A stretch of 64,000 nucleotides of DNA from Macrolepiota albuminosa (taxonomy: Eukaryota; Basidiomycota; Agaricomycetes; Agaricales; Agaricaceae): NCBI GenBank assembly GCA_027475525.1, contig JAMWFC010000113.1, forward strand, positions 1 to 64,000, in the 5' to 3' direction. Shown here in pieces: positions 21,002 to 33,155 of the stretch (its first letter is position 1; every line of letters begins with the position of its first letter). Position numbers and translations under genes: made by a program. Under the pieces are notes generated by a model. The model searched no databases, was not told where the DNA came from, and saw only the letters and a list, made by a program, of their open reading frames with translations.

Positions 21002-22308
21002 ACGAGCTTCTGCTCTGGTACGGTGCGGTGCGGTGCGGTACGGTTAGGTTATAGTATAGTATAGTATAGTATGTGGTGGTATAACAAAGGATATCAAAAA
21101 CACCAACACCAAACACGTTCCATCCTTCGAAAGAAAAAAACGACCAAAAGAAGACTCATCAACATCCAGTATGCAGTATGTGATCCCCGGGCGGGTGGTA
21201 AATACATCTAAGCTTCACGTCTGCATCTGAACTTAAAATCAAAAATCACAAATCACGGAGGGGATCTCAAGATTCGCATCACGGACTTTATGTAAAACGT
21301 AAACTTGAACCCGATCCCAGGGCCCTGATTTGCCTCGACGTACGCAAAAAAAAAGTCGCTGGGCTTGCAAGCTTCGAGGGGATCTGGACATCCAACGTTA
21401 ACGTTATATCTCACTCACTCACGCTTATCCCAGAATCCCAACCCAACCCAAAAAAACACAAGGGGTAACACCACCAACAACAACACCAACAACAGTACCC
21501 CAACAGCACGGGCGTCTCGTCTCGTCTCTTCGAACCCACACTGGCTCACACCCACACCCACACCCACGCCACTACCCACGCCACTACCACACCCACTACC
21601 CACACCCACGTACGTACGTACGTACAAGCGTCAATCCAATCCAAATCCACTCTTCCAAATCAGACATCAACTATCCCGTGGCTCGTGGCTGGCGCTGGAC
21701 AGCGGGCCGGGCATTATGCATACGATATAAGGTATAGATATAAGATTAAGTGCTTGTTATGTATTCCGCCAGGGCTGGAAGTTCTTCGTTCTTCGTTCGC
21801 GCGGCGTTGGCGGCGACGTGGTGGGTACCGTCACGCAAAAGACCCTAACTCAGTGACAGACAGACGTTCAACGCACGAACTTTATCGTCCTTGATCATAA
21901 TTATAATCATCATCCACAGTTCCGTAGTTTGTGTTGTGTTGTGCTCACTGTCGAGCGACGTACATTTCTTATCAACCCTCGTATATATATATCTCACTGA
22001 CGACTTTGTGTTGTGTTGTGCTCACTGTCGAGCGACGTACATTTCTTATCAACCCTCGTATATATATATCTCACTGACGACTGAAACTATGCATTGAACT
22101 TGTTTTGGTCAACTGTGGTGCTGCTGCCTTTTAACACCCTGAGATATTCTATCCCAAACACACTTTGTCAGGCAGAGTAACTTGGAAGTTTCCTCTAAAC
22201 CTTTCATCCAAGAAGGCGGAGCTGGAATAAGTGCTACACATGGTGTAAAGTACTGTAGCAATCAAAATGTTCAGAAGGTTATTTCAGCAGTTGTCTGCCT
22301 CTTCTTAA
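21002..22308. other. Intergenic, with simple repeats
   Basis: No gene recognised. It contains a TAGTA repeat (about 21050-21075), CACCCACACC repeats (about 21545-21610), a (GTAC)n run (about 21609-21626) and the tandem duplication listed separately. GC-normal and CpG-containing. Confidence 0.6.
21928..22081 (+). repeat. 77-bp perfect tandem duplication
   Basis: The unit beginning TTTGTGTTGTGTTGTGCTCA and ending ACTGACGAC occurs twice in a row (21928-22004 and 22005-22081), apparently identical. Its middle contains CTCGTATATATATATCTCAC. It is recent and of unknown role, about 230 bp before the Helitron array. Confidence 0.8.
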
Positions 22309-22500
22309 ACGAGCTGCGCTGCGTGCCTTCGGCACGCAGCTAGCATCTCGTTGGGGGCTTCGCCCCCAAACCCCCCCCAACTAAGCCTCCACCCTAACCT
22401 CACTTCGTTCGGTTAGGGCTCCAATCGTTGGGGGCTTCGCCCCCAAACCCCCCCCAACTAAGCCTCCACCCTAACCTCACTTCGTTCGGTTAGGGCTCCA
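22309..22500. repeat. Helitron 3'-end hairpin block, one and a half copies
   Basis: CTGCGTGCC-TTCG-GGCACGCAG type stem (22329-22350), then TTGGGGGC-TTCG-CCCCCAA stem, C-rich spacer, and CACTTCGTTCGGTTAGGG. From GTTGGGGGCTTCG onward the block repeats at about 22426. Closely related blocks are at 25868, 33246 and 33297, and a decayed one at about 39620. Confidence 0.8.
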
Positions 22501-24754
22501 AAGCAAAGCAGCATTAAATTCTGAAGTTCTTTGTTGAAGCCGATAAGCATAATAAGCAGTTTCAGTAATATATTCTGTTCTACGCTGACCTTGTGGTCCA
22601 GACTGAGAAGGAATATTTGAATGAAATCCATGTTCTCCAGTTGGAAATATAAGTGTATAGTGTAATGGTGTATATGCTGAGTGTAAATGACTAATTTGTT
22701 TTAGCTGACCACCATGCAAATGCAAAATTATATCTCGATGATTAGAACGCTCTTCAGAACCATCTCCAGGAATAACTGCAGCTACTCCTTCTTGTTCATT
22801 TGGATTGTTATATCTTCTATGATCTCCAAAATCAGCTCGAAGTTTGACATAAATTTTTTGTGGCTGATTCTCTGGAACATCTCTCATAATTTGATAAGCT
22901 TGTTTATATAAACCAATATATGGATTAACACGCCAAATCATATCTTGCAAGATTGCCATAATTGCTGGATCTAATCCAGGATTATTACGTTGTCGTAAAG
23001 TTAATTGTTCATTATGATCATAAAAATATAATTGTGCATATATAGGATTATGACCTTCAGCAGGAAGTAAAGCACCTGTAAGATGATGAAGTTCTCCATT
23101 AATTCGAAAACTATATGGGCCTGGAGCATTTGTAATAGCATGATCAATTTTTACACCTAAAGAAGTAAATGCAAATGCTGCATTATATTGACGAATATGT
23201 GCTTTAAAAGCTTGAGAAAGAAGATGACGGCCATGTAATAAATCAAGAAGTTCATGTGGAGCATTTTTCAATTTGGGTAAAACAATTTGACCTTGTAAGC
23301 AACATATGCCAAATTTTGGATTATTTCGAGTAGATTTACTAAGTTTTTCAGAATCAAAATGTAAAGCTTGACAATGTGAGCATAAAATATTCATAGATCC
23401 AATATTATGCTTTTCAGGTTCATTTATGTAAGGTTGTCTTCCTCGCAGAAGCAAAGCATTTCTTTGTTGACCTCGACGATTTGGTCTTTGAGCTGGTTGA
23501 TTTTCAACTTCAACTTCTTGTAATATATTTTGTTCTTCTGGTATATGCATTGCAGGATTGTGATTATTTAAATTCTGCTCTTCAAGATTATTTATATTTT
23601 GCATAGGTTCTTCAAAGTATTCAAGAGGATTTTGCATTAATTGATTCCAAGCTGCTTGAATATTTATCAACTCAATATCTTCTTGAAGAGCAAGATTTTG
23701 CTGATCATGATCATTAACATCATTAACATTTTCTTCTAATTCAGCTGCATGTTCATGTTCCCAGAAATTCAAGATTCTTTGAGCTACAACTTCATTTAAA
23801 GGTCCATATTCTGGATCATAATTCATATTTGCTTGTTGAGCTCTCAACTCAGCTATAGCAGCATTTTGAGCCTGTCTTTGTATTTCATCTTGTCTTAATC
23901 TTTCTTGTTCTTGTAAATTAGCTAAAATTCTCTGTCTTTCTTGCTCTTGTGCAACAGCTAATGCTTGTTGTTGTGCTGCAACATGTCTCATTCTTTGTTG
24001 TTGTGATAATGCAAGAAGTGCTTGCTGTCGTTCAGCAGCATTTCTTTGACCTTCTTGCTCATAAAAATAATTCAATCTTTGTTCATGATTAGATGCCATC
24101 TCCCTATATGCAATATCTCCTCGTGTTAAATTATTAAGTGCAGGATCTGCATGTCCACTGGATATATCATGTAATGGACCTCTAAGTCTTGAAGAAGATG
24201 TAAAGGTAGCATTAGAGGATTGCCTAGCAGATGGAATATTTGCAATAGGAGCAGGAGAAATAAATGTAGATGTAGACTGAGCAGGTTGATTAATTTGTCT
24301 TTGTCTTCTGTTTCTTAAAGGTACAGGTGCAGGTGGCACATATTGAGGAATAGGATTCTGCAAAGGAGCATCCCAACCCTCAGGTAAATGAGTTTCAGGT
24401 ATATTAAAGGAAAAAGGATCATTGACAGCAGCAGGCTGTCTAATAGGAACATCAAGTCTCTCAGAAGTTCCAGGAGCAGTAACTACAGAATTGGAAGCAT
24501 GACTATTTTGTGCAATTGACTCAAAATGAAGAGGTGCTATAGATATAGCACCACTATTCAGAAATCTGTTACTTCTATTTGCACGACGATCATCAGGATC
24601 AGTCATTTGAAGTTGCTGAAGTCGACTCTGAGTGCGAGATTGTTGTCTTTGACTTTCAGGAGTAGTAGGAATTTGATTTTGATTGGTAGAAGATGACCTA
24701 AATTAAATTTTTAATATAGAAATTAATAAAAAGCAAAGAAGAAGAAATTTACAT
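22477..24754 (-). pseudogene. Helitron protein N-terminal part, unit T, truncated
   Basis: The start codon appears to be assembled by splicing: AT at 24754-24753, an intron at 24698-24752 (GTAAAT...TTTAG), then G at 24697, giving MSSSTNQNQ and continuing into TPESQRQQSRTQSRLQQLQM and DPDDRRANRS. The body has NIPETHLPEGWDAPLQNPIP, a long Gln-rich coiled-coil region (LSQQQRMRHVAAQQQALAVA) and a Cys motif (CSHCQALHFDSEKL...FGICCLQG) typical of the region before the Rep domain in agaric Helitrons. It ends NAALLWSPNRTK, where the homologous unit F continues SGRLFQQYVVDAW. Everything from the HUH domain onward is lost. The residues after LLW come from the joined repeat. Confidence 0.85.
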
Positions 24755-25460
24755 GATTGTGTCTAATAATATAGATTAAATGCATATTTAAAATAATATA
24801 AAAATGCTACTTACTAAGCAATTTACAAATATATATAAAAAATAGCAGTAATACAAATGATGTGATATTCTATATAAGATAACATTAGAATAGAAATTAA
24901 ATATGATAAAAATCTATACATACTTTGAAAAAAATAAAGCTTAACAATTGAACATATAATTTTTAGCCAAAAAAAATTGACTGAAAAACACTGAATATTA
25001 GTTATTATATATATAAATATAAATGCATACTTTTAAAGCAAAAAAGCTTAAAGATGTTGAAAAAAGAGAATTTTCAAATTGAAACTTGAAAAATAAAAAG
25101 ATTACTATAAAACTATGAATATTAGTTATCAAGAAAAATGATAAATACCTACTTTTCAACAGTTCAATAAAAAACAAATAAAAAGCTTAATTAATAAAGA
25201 TCAATTATTAAATACTTACTTTCAATTCAAAAAGCCAGTAAATCTTCACACAAAAGTAAGATGCAAAAATCTTGAAAAGTTATTAGAAACTATAAATCAA
25301 GTAGAACACTAATTATACTTACAAAATCTCCTCCAAAAAATATATATTTCTTAGCAATTTTCTGACTATAAATTTAAATTCTAAAATTATAAAAATCAGC
25401 TATAAAATCTTATTCAAAATACATACTTTCAAGTCAAAAAGCCAGTAAACCTCCAAAAAA
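24755..25460 (-). other. AT-rich 5' leader of Helitron unit T with repeated splice-donor motifs
   Basis: On the minus strand, GTAAGT, GTATGT, GTAGGT or GTATGC occur at about 24814, 24923, 25030, 25152, 25219, 25322 and 25426, each after an A-rich exon-like end (for example TTTGAATTGAAA before GTAAGT at 25219, and TTTGACTTGAAA before GTATGT at 25426). It parallels the clearer micro-exon leader of unit F. The remaining 25461-25867 contains no gene. Confidence 0.5.
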
Positions 25461-25867
25461 ACAGTCCTGATACAATAGATGGGTGAATCTGAAAGTGTTT
25501 TCAGCTTATCAATTTCAGATCAGCCACAGATTTGATAAAAAATCCATACACAACAAAAATGAGCAACAAAACCCTTTAAAAGTTGTCAGAAAGTACACAT
25601 CATCAAAAGATCAGTAGGCATCCTTACAGAATAGAGCAAGAGTATAGTGTGTTTGTTGAAAGGAAGACAGGGATGAAGGATGTAGATAATCAACGGATGG
25701 ATTGATGGATTTGATGGACTCCGAAAATTGCACAGCCACAAATTCAAAGTCAGCTTATTTGATAAGCTGCTGACAAAGATTAGCTAAGATTTTGATATTC
25801 TGACAAATCTTAGATCAGCAGTGCCAAAAAAGGATCAAGTTCACACAGGTCGTCCAATTCTATATAG

Positions 25868-26180
25868 ACGAGCTATGATTCGTGCCTTCGGCACGAATTT
25901 CGTAGCTCGTTGGGGGCTTCGCCCCCAAACCCCCCCCAACTAAGCCTCCACCCCAACCTCACTTCGTTCGGTTAGGGCTCCAAGTATGTATAAGTAACTT
26001 AGCCTCCACCCCAACCTCACTTCGTTCGGTTAGGGTCACTTCGTTCGGTTAGGGCTCCAAGTATGTATAAGTAACTTAGCCTCCACCCCAACCTCACTTC
26101 GTTCGGTTAGGGCTTCAAGTATGTATATAAGTAATTCAGTCTTCACCCCAACCTCACTTTGTTCGGTTAGGGGTTCCAAA
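25868..26180. repeat. Hairpin block and CTTCGTTCGGTTAGGG repeats at the 3' end of unit F
   Basis: An outer stem (CGAGCTATGA/TTCGTAGCTCG) encloses the inner hairpin ATTCGTGCC-TTCG-GGCACGAAT at 25878-25898, followed by TTGGGGGC-TTCG-CCCCCAA at about 25910-25929. Four to five copies of CCTCCACCCCAACCTCACTT + CGTTCGGTTAGGG separated by AAGTATGTATAAGTAACT follow. Such hairpins close to the 3' end are a Helitron hallmark. Confidence 0.75.
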
Positions 26181-26506
26181 TATATATCTTAGTAACTCAG
26201 CTTCTATCATAATCTTACTTTCATTATGTCGTACTGATTCCAGCATAAGTTGTTGACAAATAGAGAGTTTCACATTTATCAAGAAATGATGCTACAATTC
26301 CAAGTTATATATATTCTATTAGTACAGTATCAACAAATATCAAGTTAGATGCTAAAATATAAAAGTTAGTAATAAGTAGGTAATTAACAATCATACTCAC
26401 ATTTGTAAACCCAAAAAATAATGCTACAATTCCAAGTTATATGTACAGTATCAAGTTAGATGCTAAAATATAAAGTTAGTAATAAGTATATAATTAACAA
26501 TCACAC

Positions 26507-29500
26507 TTACATTTGTAAACCATTAAGAACTTCTTGATACACAATATTTGCAGTCGCTCTTGATGTATTTTCTTCTGACAAAATCACCTTGATACGATCT
26601 CCTGATGTGCATCGAGAAAGTGCAACATAGAGTTGGCCATGTGTAAAAACCGGTGATCGAAGGTCCAATCCAACATGCTTGACTGATTGCCCTTGAGACT
26701 TGTTGATAGTCATAGCAAAGGCCAATCGAATTGGAAACTGTCTCCTGCGTAATGGTATGGGCAAATCCTCTTCAGAGGCATCTAGATTGATCCTTGGAAT
26801 CAAAACAGTTGAACCTGCAAACTTGGCATCTCCACTGATAATACGACATCTGAGGACTCTAGTGCTGATGTGAGTGACAATCATTCTTGTTCCATTGCAA
26901 AGTCCTTTGGTTGTGTCCAGATTCCTGAGAAGCATGACAGGAACTCCAATCTTCAAAGCCAGTTTAGCCAAAGGCAAACTACTGGCTTTCAAAGAGTTGA
27001 GATATTCCACAGGATATAATGCAAGGCCATCAGGATTCCTGTTATCAGAGAGAACAGAATCTGCACTCTGTAAGATCCTTTCTTCCCCTGGATACCTCTC
27101 TAGAACTTCTGCATTGATCTCCTCTATATCTGAGTTCTTGCCAGAGAGAATAGTCCGGTCCAGGTAATACTGATCATTTTGAGGATGACCAATATCAGGA
27201 TATGTGGAAGAAATCAATCCAGTGATAGAATTGTCATCACAGATCATCCTTTCAGGCAGTTTGACTGTTTCTCCAGGTCCTAGATTTTTTCCTGCACCAA
27301 CATCCAACAACCAAGCTGCATGAGCAATATTGTCCACAGTCTGCTCCAACCACATATTTTGGACCAAGTAATGGACTTGAATATTATCCCAAAGTCGGCC
27401 CCTTTTGAGTGAAGCAGCAATCATCTGCTGCCTGAGTCCATGTGGAACCACTGGAAGAGTTTGCCTAAAGTCCCCTCCAAAAACCACAGTGACTCCACCA
27501 AAGGAAATGTCATTATTGAAGATGTCTCTGAAGCCACGATCGACAGAGTCAATGGCATTTTTGTGTTGCATTGGAACTTCATCCCAAATAACAACTTTGG
27601 TGCGAAGTATGAGCTGTGATAACTGGGTTCCTCTCTTGATATTGGCAATGGATGTGTCAAGAGCAGGAATGGGAATTTTGAATCTTGAATGAGCTGTCCT
27701 ACCCCCTTCCAACAATAAGGCAGCAATGCCAGATGATGCTACACATAATGCCACATCTCCATGAGAACGAACTGCAGCAGCCAGAGTATTGCAGACAAAG
27801 GTTTTGCCACATCCTCCAGCACTGTGAATGAATAGCATCCTGCCCAAATTGTTGTTCACAGAATCCATGACAGCATTGAAAGTTTCCAGTTGTTCCACAT
27901 TGAACTTGGCTTTGTTTCCCTCCACTCTTTGCTTGAGGTCCTCAACATCATAATTAGTTTCATCTTCCAAAAGTCTATTGCCTAGAAGATTGATCAGTAT
28001 TCAAGTCAATCTCTTATGCAAATGCCAATTACCTGGAACTATATTCCAATTCTGTTGAGCCTCTGGCATGTTGGGAAAGTCTTTCAGAGTTTTCCCAAAA
28101 TTCATCAAAGTGTCATTGATGAGATAAAGGCCATAGTCATAGACATCCTCATTGGTAAAGACTCGGTCCCTGTATTGCCTAGTATGTTCTAATCTGTGTC
28201 GAAGATCATCACAGATAGAATGTTTGAATTCGTTCCATAGAGCCTCAGGAGTGGCAGGAGCACAGTGGAATAGAATAGTGCAAAACAGCTGCCTGAGAGC
28301 TGATCCTAGTTGGATTGGAGCAGCTTCAGTGAGACACTGCCTCCATTCTGCATCATCCTCCAAAAGACCTAGAGCCTTGCATGCTTCTTGATAAGTGGGA
28401 TAGATATGGCCATTGACTGTCCTGAGATCAGCCCATGAAGTTGCATTGGTTACAACAGTCAAGAGCATCCTGAGATAGAACCTTTCTCCCTGTCTTGGTG
28501 AAGCAAAATACATCCTTCCAATTGCTGTCCCTCTCTGCCTCTCCTTCCAACTCCGTTTAGATGCTTCATAAACAAACTTGGTTGGAAAGTTCTGATAAGT
28601 GGTGTTATTATTGGGAAACCTGGTATTGGCTTCAAACCAAGCTGTGAGTGCAGTCTTGTCTGCATTAGGTCTAGCAGCCACCACCTGTATTGGTTCATCA
28701 TCTGGGAAATAGACTTCATGCTGGTTTTCCAAGTGCACAGGCAATCTGTACACTGAAGGATATTCAGCATGCATGTTGAATTCAAAGATGTGCCAGCAAG
28801 CCTCAGGAGCAGAAATGTATCTGGCATCCAAATGTTCCTTGATTTCATCCCTCTCCTCCCTAGCAATCTCCAAAGTTGTCCTATCATGGCCCTTGTAGAT
28901 GTACTTGTGAATGTATTTGATTGCATCCACTGAAGCACAGACTTCCACATTGATATGACATTGGAATTTGGCTGAGAGATATGGATTGTATGGGACAACA
29001 TTACGATTGTCATAACGACGACCATGCTTTTCAAAAAAGCGGCCATTGTTAGGTCTGGCATATTGGGGATAGCCATCATCACCATACTGTGTAGCTTCCT
29101 GAAATTCCTTGGGATATCTCTTGGAACATTTGCCATCTACCATGCACTTGGCATTGGGAAAATCTGCTCCACATGGACCATGAACCATATTGGTAGTAAC
29201 AACCTAATAACAAAGGTCAGTTACTGCATTGATAATTCAAGCAAAGCCAATACCTGATACAATTGAGGCTGAGTCACTGGATCAGGAATTTGAGCAGAAA
29301 CAATAGTGTCCACATGAGCTGCATCTTTGATCTTGTCGTGATGATGGAAAAAGATCAAGATATGTATATGTGGAAGTCCCCTCTTTTGAAATTCAATGGT
29401 ATGGACAGATGCCACACATTTTCCAAAGAGACCATCTTTGATATCCTTCAAAAGAGCATTTTTCTTGAGTTCAAATACTCTGGCAACAATATCTGGACGG

Positions 29501-32352
29501 TCAGAAGCTGTTTGCCTCTTTCCATTAACCATAGGTTCTTTCAACAGAGCCTCTTCAATTTCTGGCCACTTTGGATTGGCGGTCATAGTGATAAAGAGAT
29601 CTGGTTTATGGAAATGTCTGCAAATAGCCATAGAGTCCTGGAATAGTTGCTGCATGTGTCATTCACTTCCAACATGAGAAGAGGGGAGGACCACACGTCG
29701 ACTTTGCCTGCATAAGTCTTCATCTCCAATAGCCGCATCAACCACTCCTTGATAGACTTCAGCCCTAATCTTTCTTTGATTGTGTCTAACCCAATTAAGT
29801 TTTGTTTGTTCGATTGAAGCCCATGCATCGACAACATATTGTTGAAACAATCGACCACTCCAAAGCAAAGCGGCATTAGCTTCTAAAGATCTCTGCTGAA
29901 GTCGGTATGCATAGTAAGCAGTTTCAGTGATATTTTGTGTTCTGCGTTGCCCTCGTGGTCCCAGCTGAGAAGGAATGTTTAAATGAAATCCATGTTCTCC
30001 AGTTGGAAATATGATCGTGTAGTGCAGAGGAGTATAAAAAGGGTGTAAATGGCTGATTCGCTTCAATTGACCTCCATGCAGATGCAGGACTATGTCACGG
30101 TGATCTGATCGTTCTTCAGAGCCATCTCCTGGTATAATTGCTGCAACTCCTTCCTGTTCATTAGGGTTGTTATAGCGCCAATGATCTCCAAAGTCAGCCC
30201 TAAGTTGAACAGAAAGCCTTTGTGGTTGGCCTTCAGGAACTTCTGTCATAATCTGCTTTGCATGCTTGTATAAGCCAATAAAGGGATTGACTCTATGAAG
30301 CATATCCTGCAAAGAGGCCATTATCTGAGGATCCAATCCAGGATTGCTCCGTTGACGAAAAGCCAATTGTTGATTATGATCATAGAAGTAGAGTTGTGCA
30401 TATATAGGATGATTGCCTTCAGTTGGAAGCAAAGCACCTGTCAGATGATGGAGCTCTCCATTAATCCTAAAGCTGTATGGTCCTGGTCGATTGGTGATTG
30501 TGTGATCAAGTTTAACTCCCAAAGATGTAAATGCAAAAGCTGCATTGTATTGGCGAATAGATGCTTTAAAAGCATCAGAAAGAGGATGGTGACCTTGGAG
30601 CAAGTTAAGCAGTTCTGGTGGAGCGTCTGCAAGTCTGGGCAAATCAATCTGGCCTTGTAGACAGCACATGCCAAATTTTGTATGATGTCTAGTAGAACTG
30701 GTGAGCTTTTCAGCATCCCAGTGTAGAGCCTGACAGTGTGGACATATGACATCCATAAGACCAAGATAATGTGCTGAGAGTTCATCTATATAAGGCTGTC
30801 TTCCTCTTGGAAGAGCATTGATGCCTTGAATATGATCAACCCTTTGTAGGATGGGAGGTGCTGGTAGATTTTGCACAGGTGGATCCACATATTCTAAGTC
30901 CTCCTCTATATTCTCAGCAGGATCATTATTAGGCTGTCTTCCTCTTGGAAGAGCATTTATAGGTTGTTGTAGAATGGGAGGATGAAGAGGAGGTTCCAGT
31001 TGCTCTGCTGCTAGATTTGGCTGTCTCCTATTGTCAACAGGATCATCCAGATCTTGAGCATCTAGATTGTCAAAGTCCTCCTCCAAATCAGCTGCATGTT
31101 CTTGTTCCCAGCCTTCTAAGATCCTTTGAGCCCTAGCCTCATTCAAAGGCCTATATTCAGGATTGAGATCTACATCCTGTTAATCTTTCTTAGTCAATGC
31201 AACATCTGAAAGTTATCTTTCTCTCACCTCTGGCTGGTGTAATATCTGTAGTTGTCTTCCTTGCTCTCTGAGCTGTTGTTGCTCATGCAATACTGCTAAT
31301 GCCTGTTGTTGCCTTTGCCACTCCTGTTGCCTCTCCTCCTCTTCAGCTATAGCAATATGTCTGAGCCTTTGCTGCTCTTGCAATACTGCTAGTGCCTGCT
31401 GTTGTCTATCCTGCTCCTCAGCTGCAGCAATATGCCTCAACCTTTGTTGGTCTTGCAATGCTGCTAATGCTTGTGCTTGTATAGGAGCAACCTGCTGGTT
31501 AATTTCTCTCTCTCTATTCCCAAGTATAGGTGGCAGTGGTAGTGGTAAAGCAGGCCCATATAAAGCAGGCATTCTAGGTATAGGATTCTGCAAAGGAGCA
31601 TCCCAACCTTCAGGCAAATGAGTTTCAGGTATACTCATAACAGTTCCACCAACTACAGGCTGATTGACTGATCCCACTCTATTATCTCTTCCATGCACAG
31701 CAGCTGGTAGAGGTGCTACTATTGAAGGCACATAAGGAGCTCTATGTGCAGGAAGAGGTAGAGGTGGTATCATTCTAGGAATAGGATTTTGCAAAGGGGC
31801 ATTCCATCCTTCAGGTAAATGAGTTTCAGGAATAGCCCTAGCAAATAGATCCTCAGCAACAGTTGGTGGTCTAACAGGCCTCCTCAAAGAGCTAGAAGTA
31901 TTTCCTCCAGAGCTTGAACCAATCTGATTATTTCCCCCAGTTCTCATATCCCCCAATCCTGTAGTTCCAAGTTGTACATCCTCAGATGCAAATAAGTTCA
32001 TAGCAACAGTTGGTCCAATAGGCCTTCCCAAAGAGCTAGAGGCAATCTGATCATTTCTTCCAATTCTCATATCCCCAGTTCCCATATCCCTAGTTCCCAT
32101 ATCCCCAGTTCCCATATCCCCAGTTCCATAATGAAGTGGTATAACCACTGAAGTAGATCTTCTACTTCTATTTGCACGGCGCTCATCAGGATCAGTCATT
32201 TGTAACTGTTGTAGCCTGCTTTGAATCCTAGCCTGCTGTCTTTGACCTTCAGGAGTACTGGGTCCATTATTAGAATGAGTAGTTGAAGATTGCCTGAAAG
32301 AATAATTTTTTAAGCATTTTCATAGCTTAAAACCATTGAAAGACACTTACAT
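26507..32352 (-). pseudogene. Helitron Rep/helicase protein, one in-frame stop
   Basis: Replication initiator and Pif1-family helicase for rolling-circle transposition. Exons on the minus strand: AT (32352-32351) + 32293-about 31244 (Gln-rich N-terminus); about 31184-29253 (zinc-binding CPHCQALHWDAEKL, then the Helitron N-terminal domain and the HUH motif PHIHILIFF, His codons 29368-29370 and 29362-29364); about 29202-28033 (KCMVDGKCSKRYPKEFQ and the two-tyrosine KYIHKYIYKGHD near 28.9 kb); 27982-26507 (Walker A SAGGCGKT near 27.8 kb, VVIWDEVPM, FGGDFRQTLPVV, C-terminal TINKSQGQSV and YVALSRC). Introns at about 31185-31243, 29203-29252 and 27983-28032 have GT-AG ends and keep frame. A TGA at 29659-29661 interrupts just before HMQQLFQDSMA; an Arg CGA is the likely ancestor. 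Otherwise all motifs are intact. Confidence 0.9.
29659..29661 (-). other. Nonsense codon (TGA) in the Helitron unit F protein
   Basis: The minus-strand frame reads GGAAGTGAATGACACATGCAG, that is, GSE-stop-HMQ. The reading frame is the same on both sides and the flanking protein is continuous with the Helitron family. CGA to TGA is a single C-to-T change in a CG context. Confidence 0.85.
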
Positions 32353-32910
32353 GATGAGTGTATCAATAGCCCAAAGTTGTCAAAGTGTTACTGTAAGCTG
32401 AATTGAATTTTTCTTGATTTTATTTAATTTTTTTAAGCATTTATAAAGCCCAAAAACAATAAATGTCACTTACTACAATAGCCCAAACTTTCACTATAAG
32501 CTGAATTGAATTTTTCCTGATTTTTCTGTGATTTTTTCGAATTTTTTAAGCATTTTCTAAGCCCAAATACATCAAAAATCACTTACAATGATCAATCAAT
32601 AGCTGAAAGTTGTCGAGCTATTGAATGTTTGTTAAGAATCATCAATCAATCAATCAATCATTACTTACTTTGTAGTTGAGTTTGAAAATTTCGCTATAAG
32701 AATGTTTGTTAATGGTCATCAATCAATCAATCAGTCAATACTTACTTTGTAATCAAGTTTCGAAGTTGTAGCTAAATTGATCATTTATTAATATCAATCA
32801 ATCAATCAATCAATCAATACTTACTTTGTAATCGAGTTTCGAAGTTTTGCTAGAAGAATGGTTATTAATATTTGTACATCAATCAATTAATCAACACTTA
32901 CTTTGTAGTG
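32294..32910 (-). promoter_or_regulatory. Multi-intron 5' leader of micro-exons, Helitron unit F
   Basis: On the minus strand seven GTAAGT donors occur at about 32901, 32824, 32745, 32668, 32586, 32473 and 32350. Each is followed 50-60 bp later by an AG after a pyrimidine/A-rich stretch (for example TTCTTCTAG, ATTCTTATAG, TTCTTTCAG). The exon-like pieces between them are about 25-60 nt, several ending CTACAAA or ATTACAAA just before the donor, and the modules repeat about every 80 bp. None of the exon pieces contains ATG, while all the introns I read do. The last intron (32294-32350) separates AT from G and so creates the start codon. Confidence 0.7.
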
Positions 32911-33155
32911 TAGTTTACTCACTACAACGTTGAAACCGTGGAAAAATTGGTGCTGTTTGGGTAAAGAACACGCGAGGCGTGAAAACTGGTGTCCACTAAA
33001 TCGCATTTGGGCCTCGGCCACATCCACAGACTCCGGACACCTTCCACATGTGTCCGAGAGATAGCATACAATGAAATATTTAATATACACATTTTTTATC
33101 ACTTAAATAATAACTAATATACTGTTTCTTTTTCCAACTGACCGAAAAAAAGAGA

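Larger units (their letters stand above)
22309..25867 (-). mobile_element. Helitron unit T (3'-truncated)
   Basis: A minus-strand Helitron whose 5' end is placed at about 25867 (minus strand TCTATATAGAATTGGACGACC, resembling the 5' ends of the two neighbouring units). Its coding part breaks off at about 22497 and is joined directly to a 3'-end type hairpin/minisatellite block (22309-22500) containing CGTGCCTTCGGCACG and GGGGGCTTCGCCCCC. The block occurs there one and a half times. Rep and helicase domains are missing, so it cannot move by itself. Confidence 0.65.
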
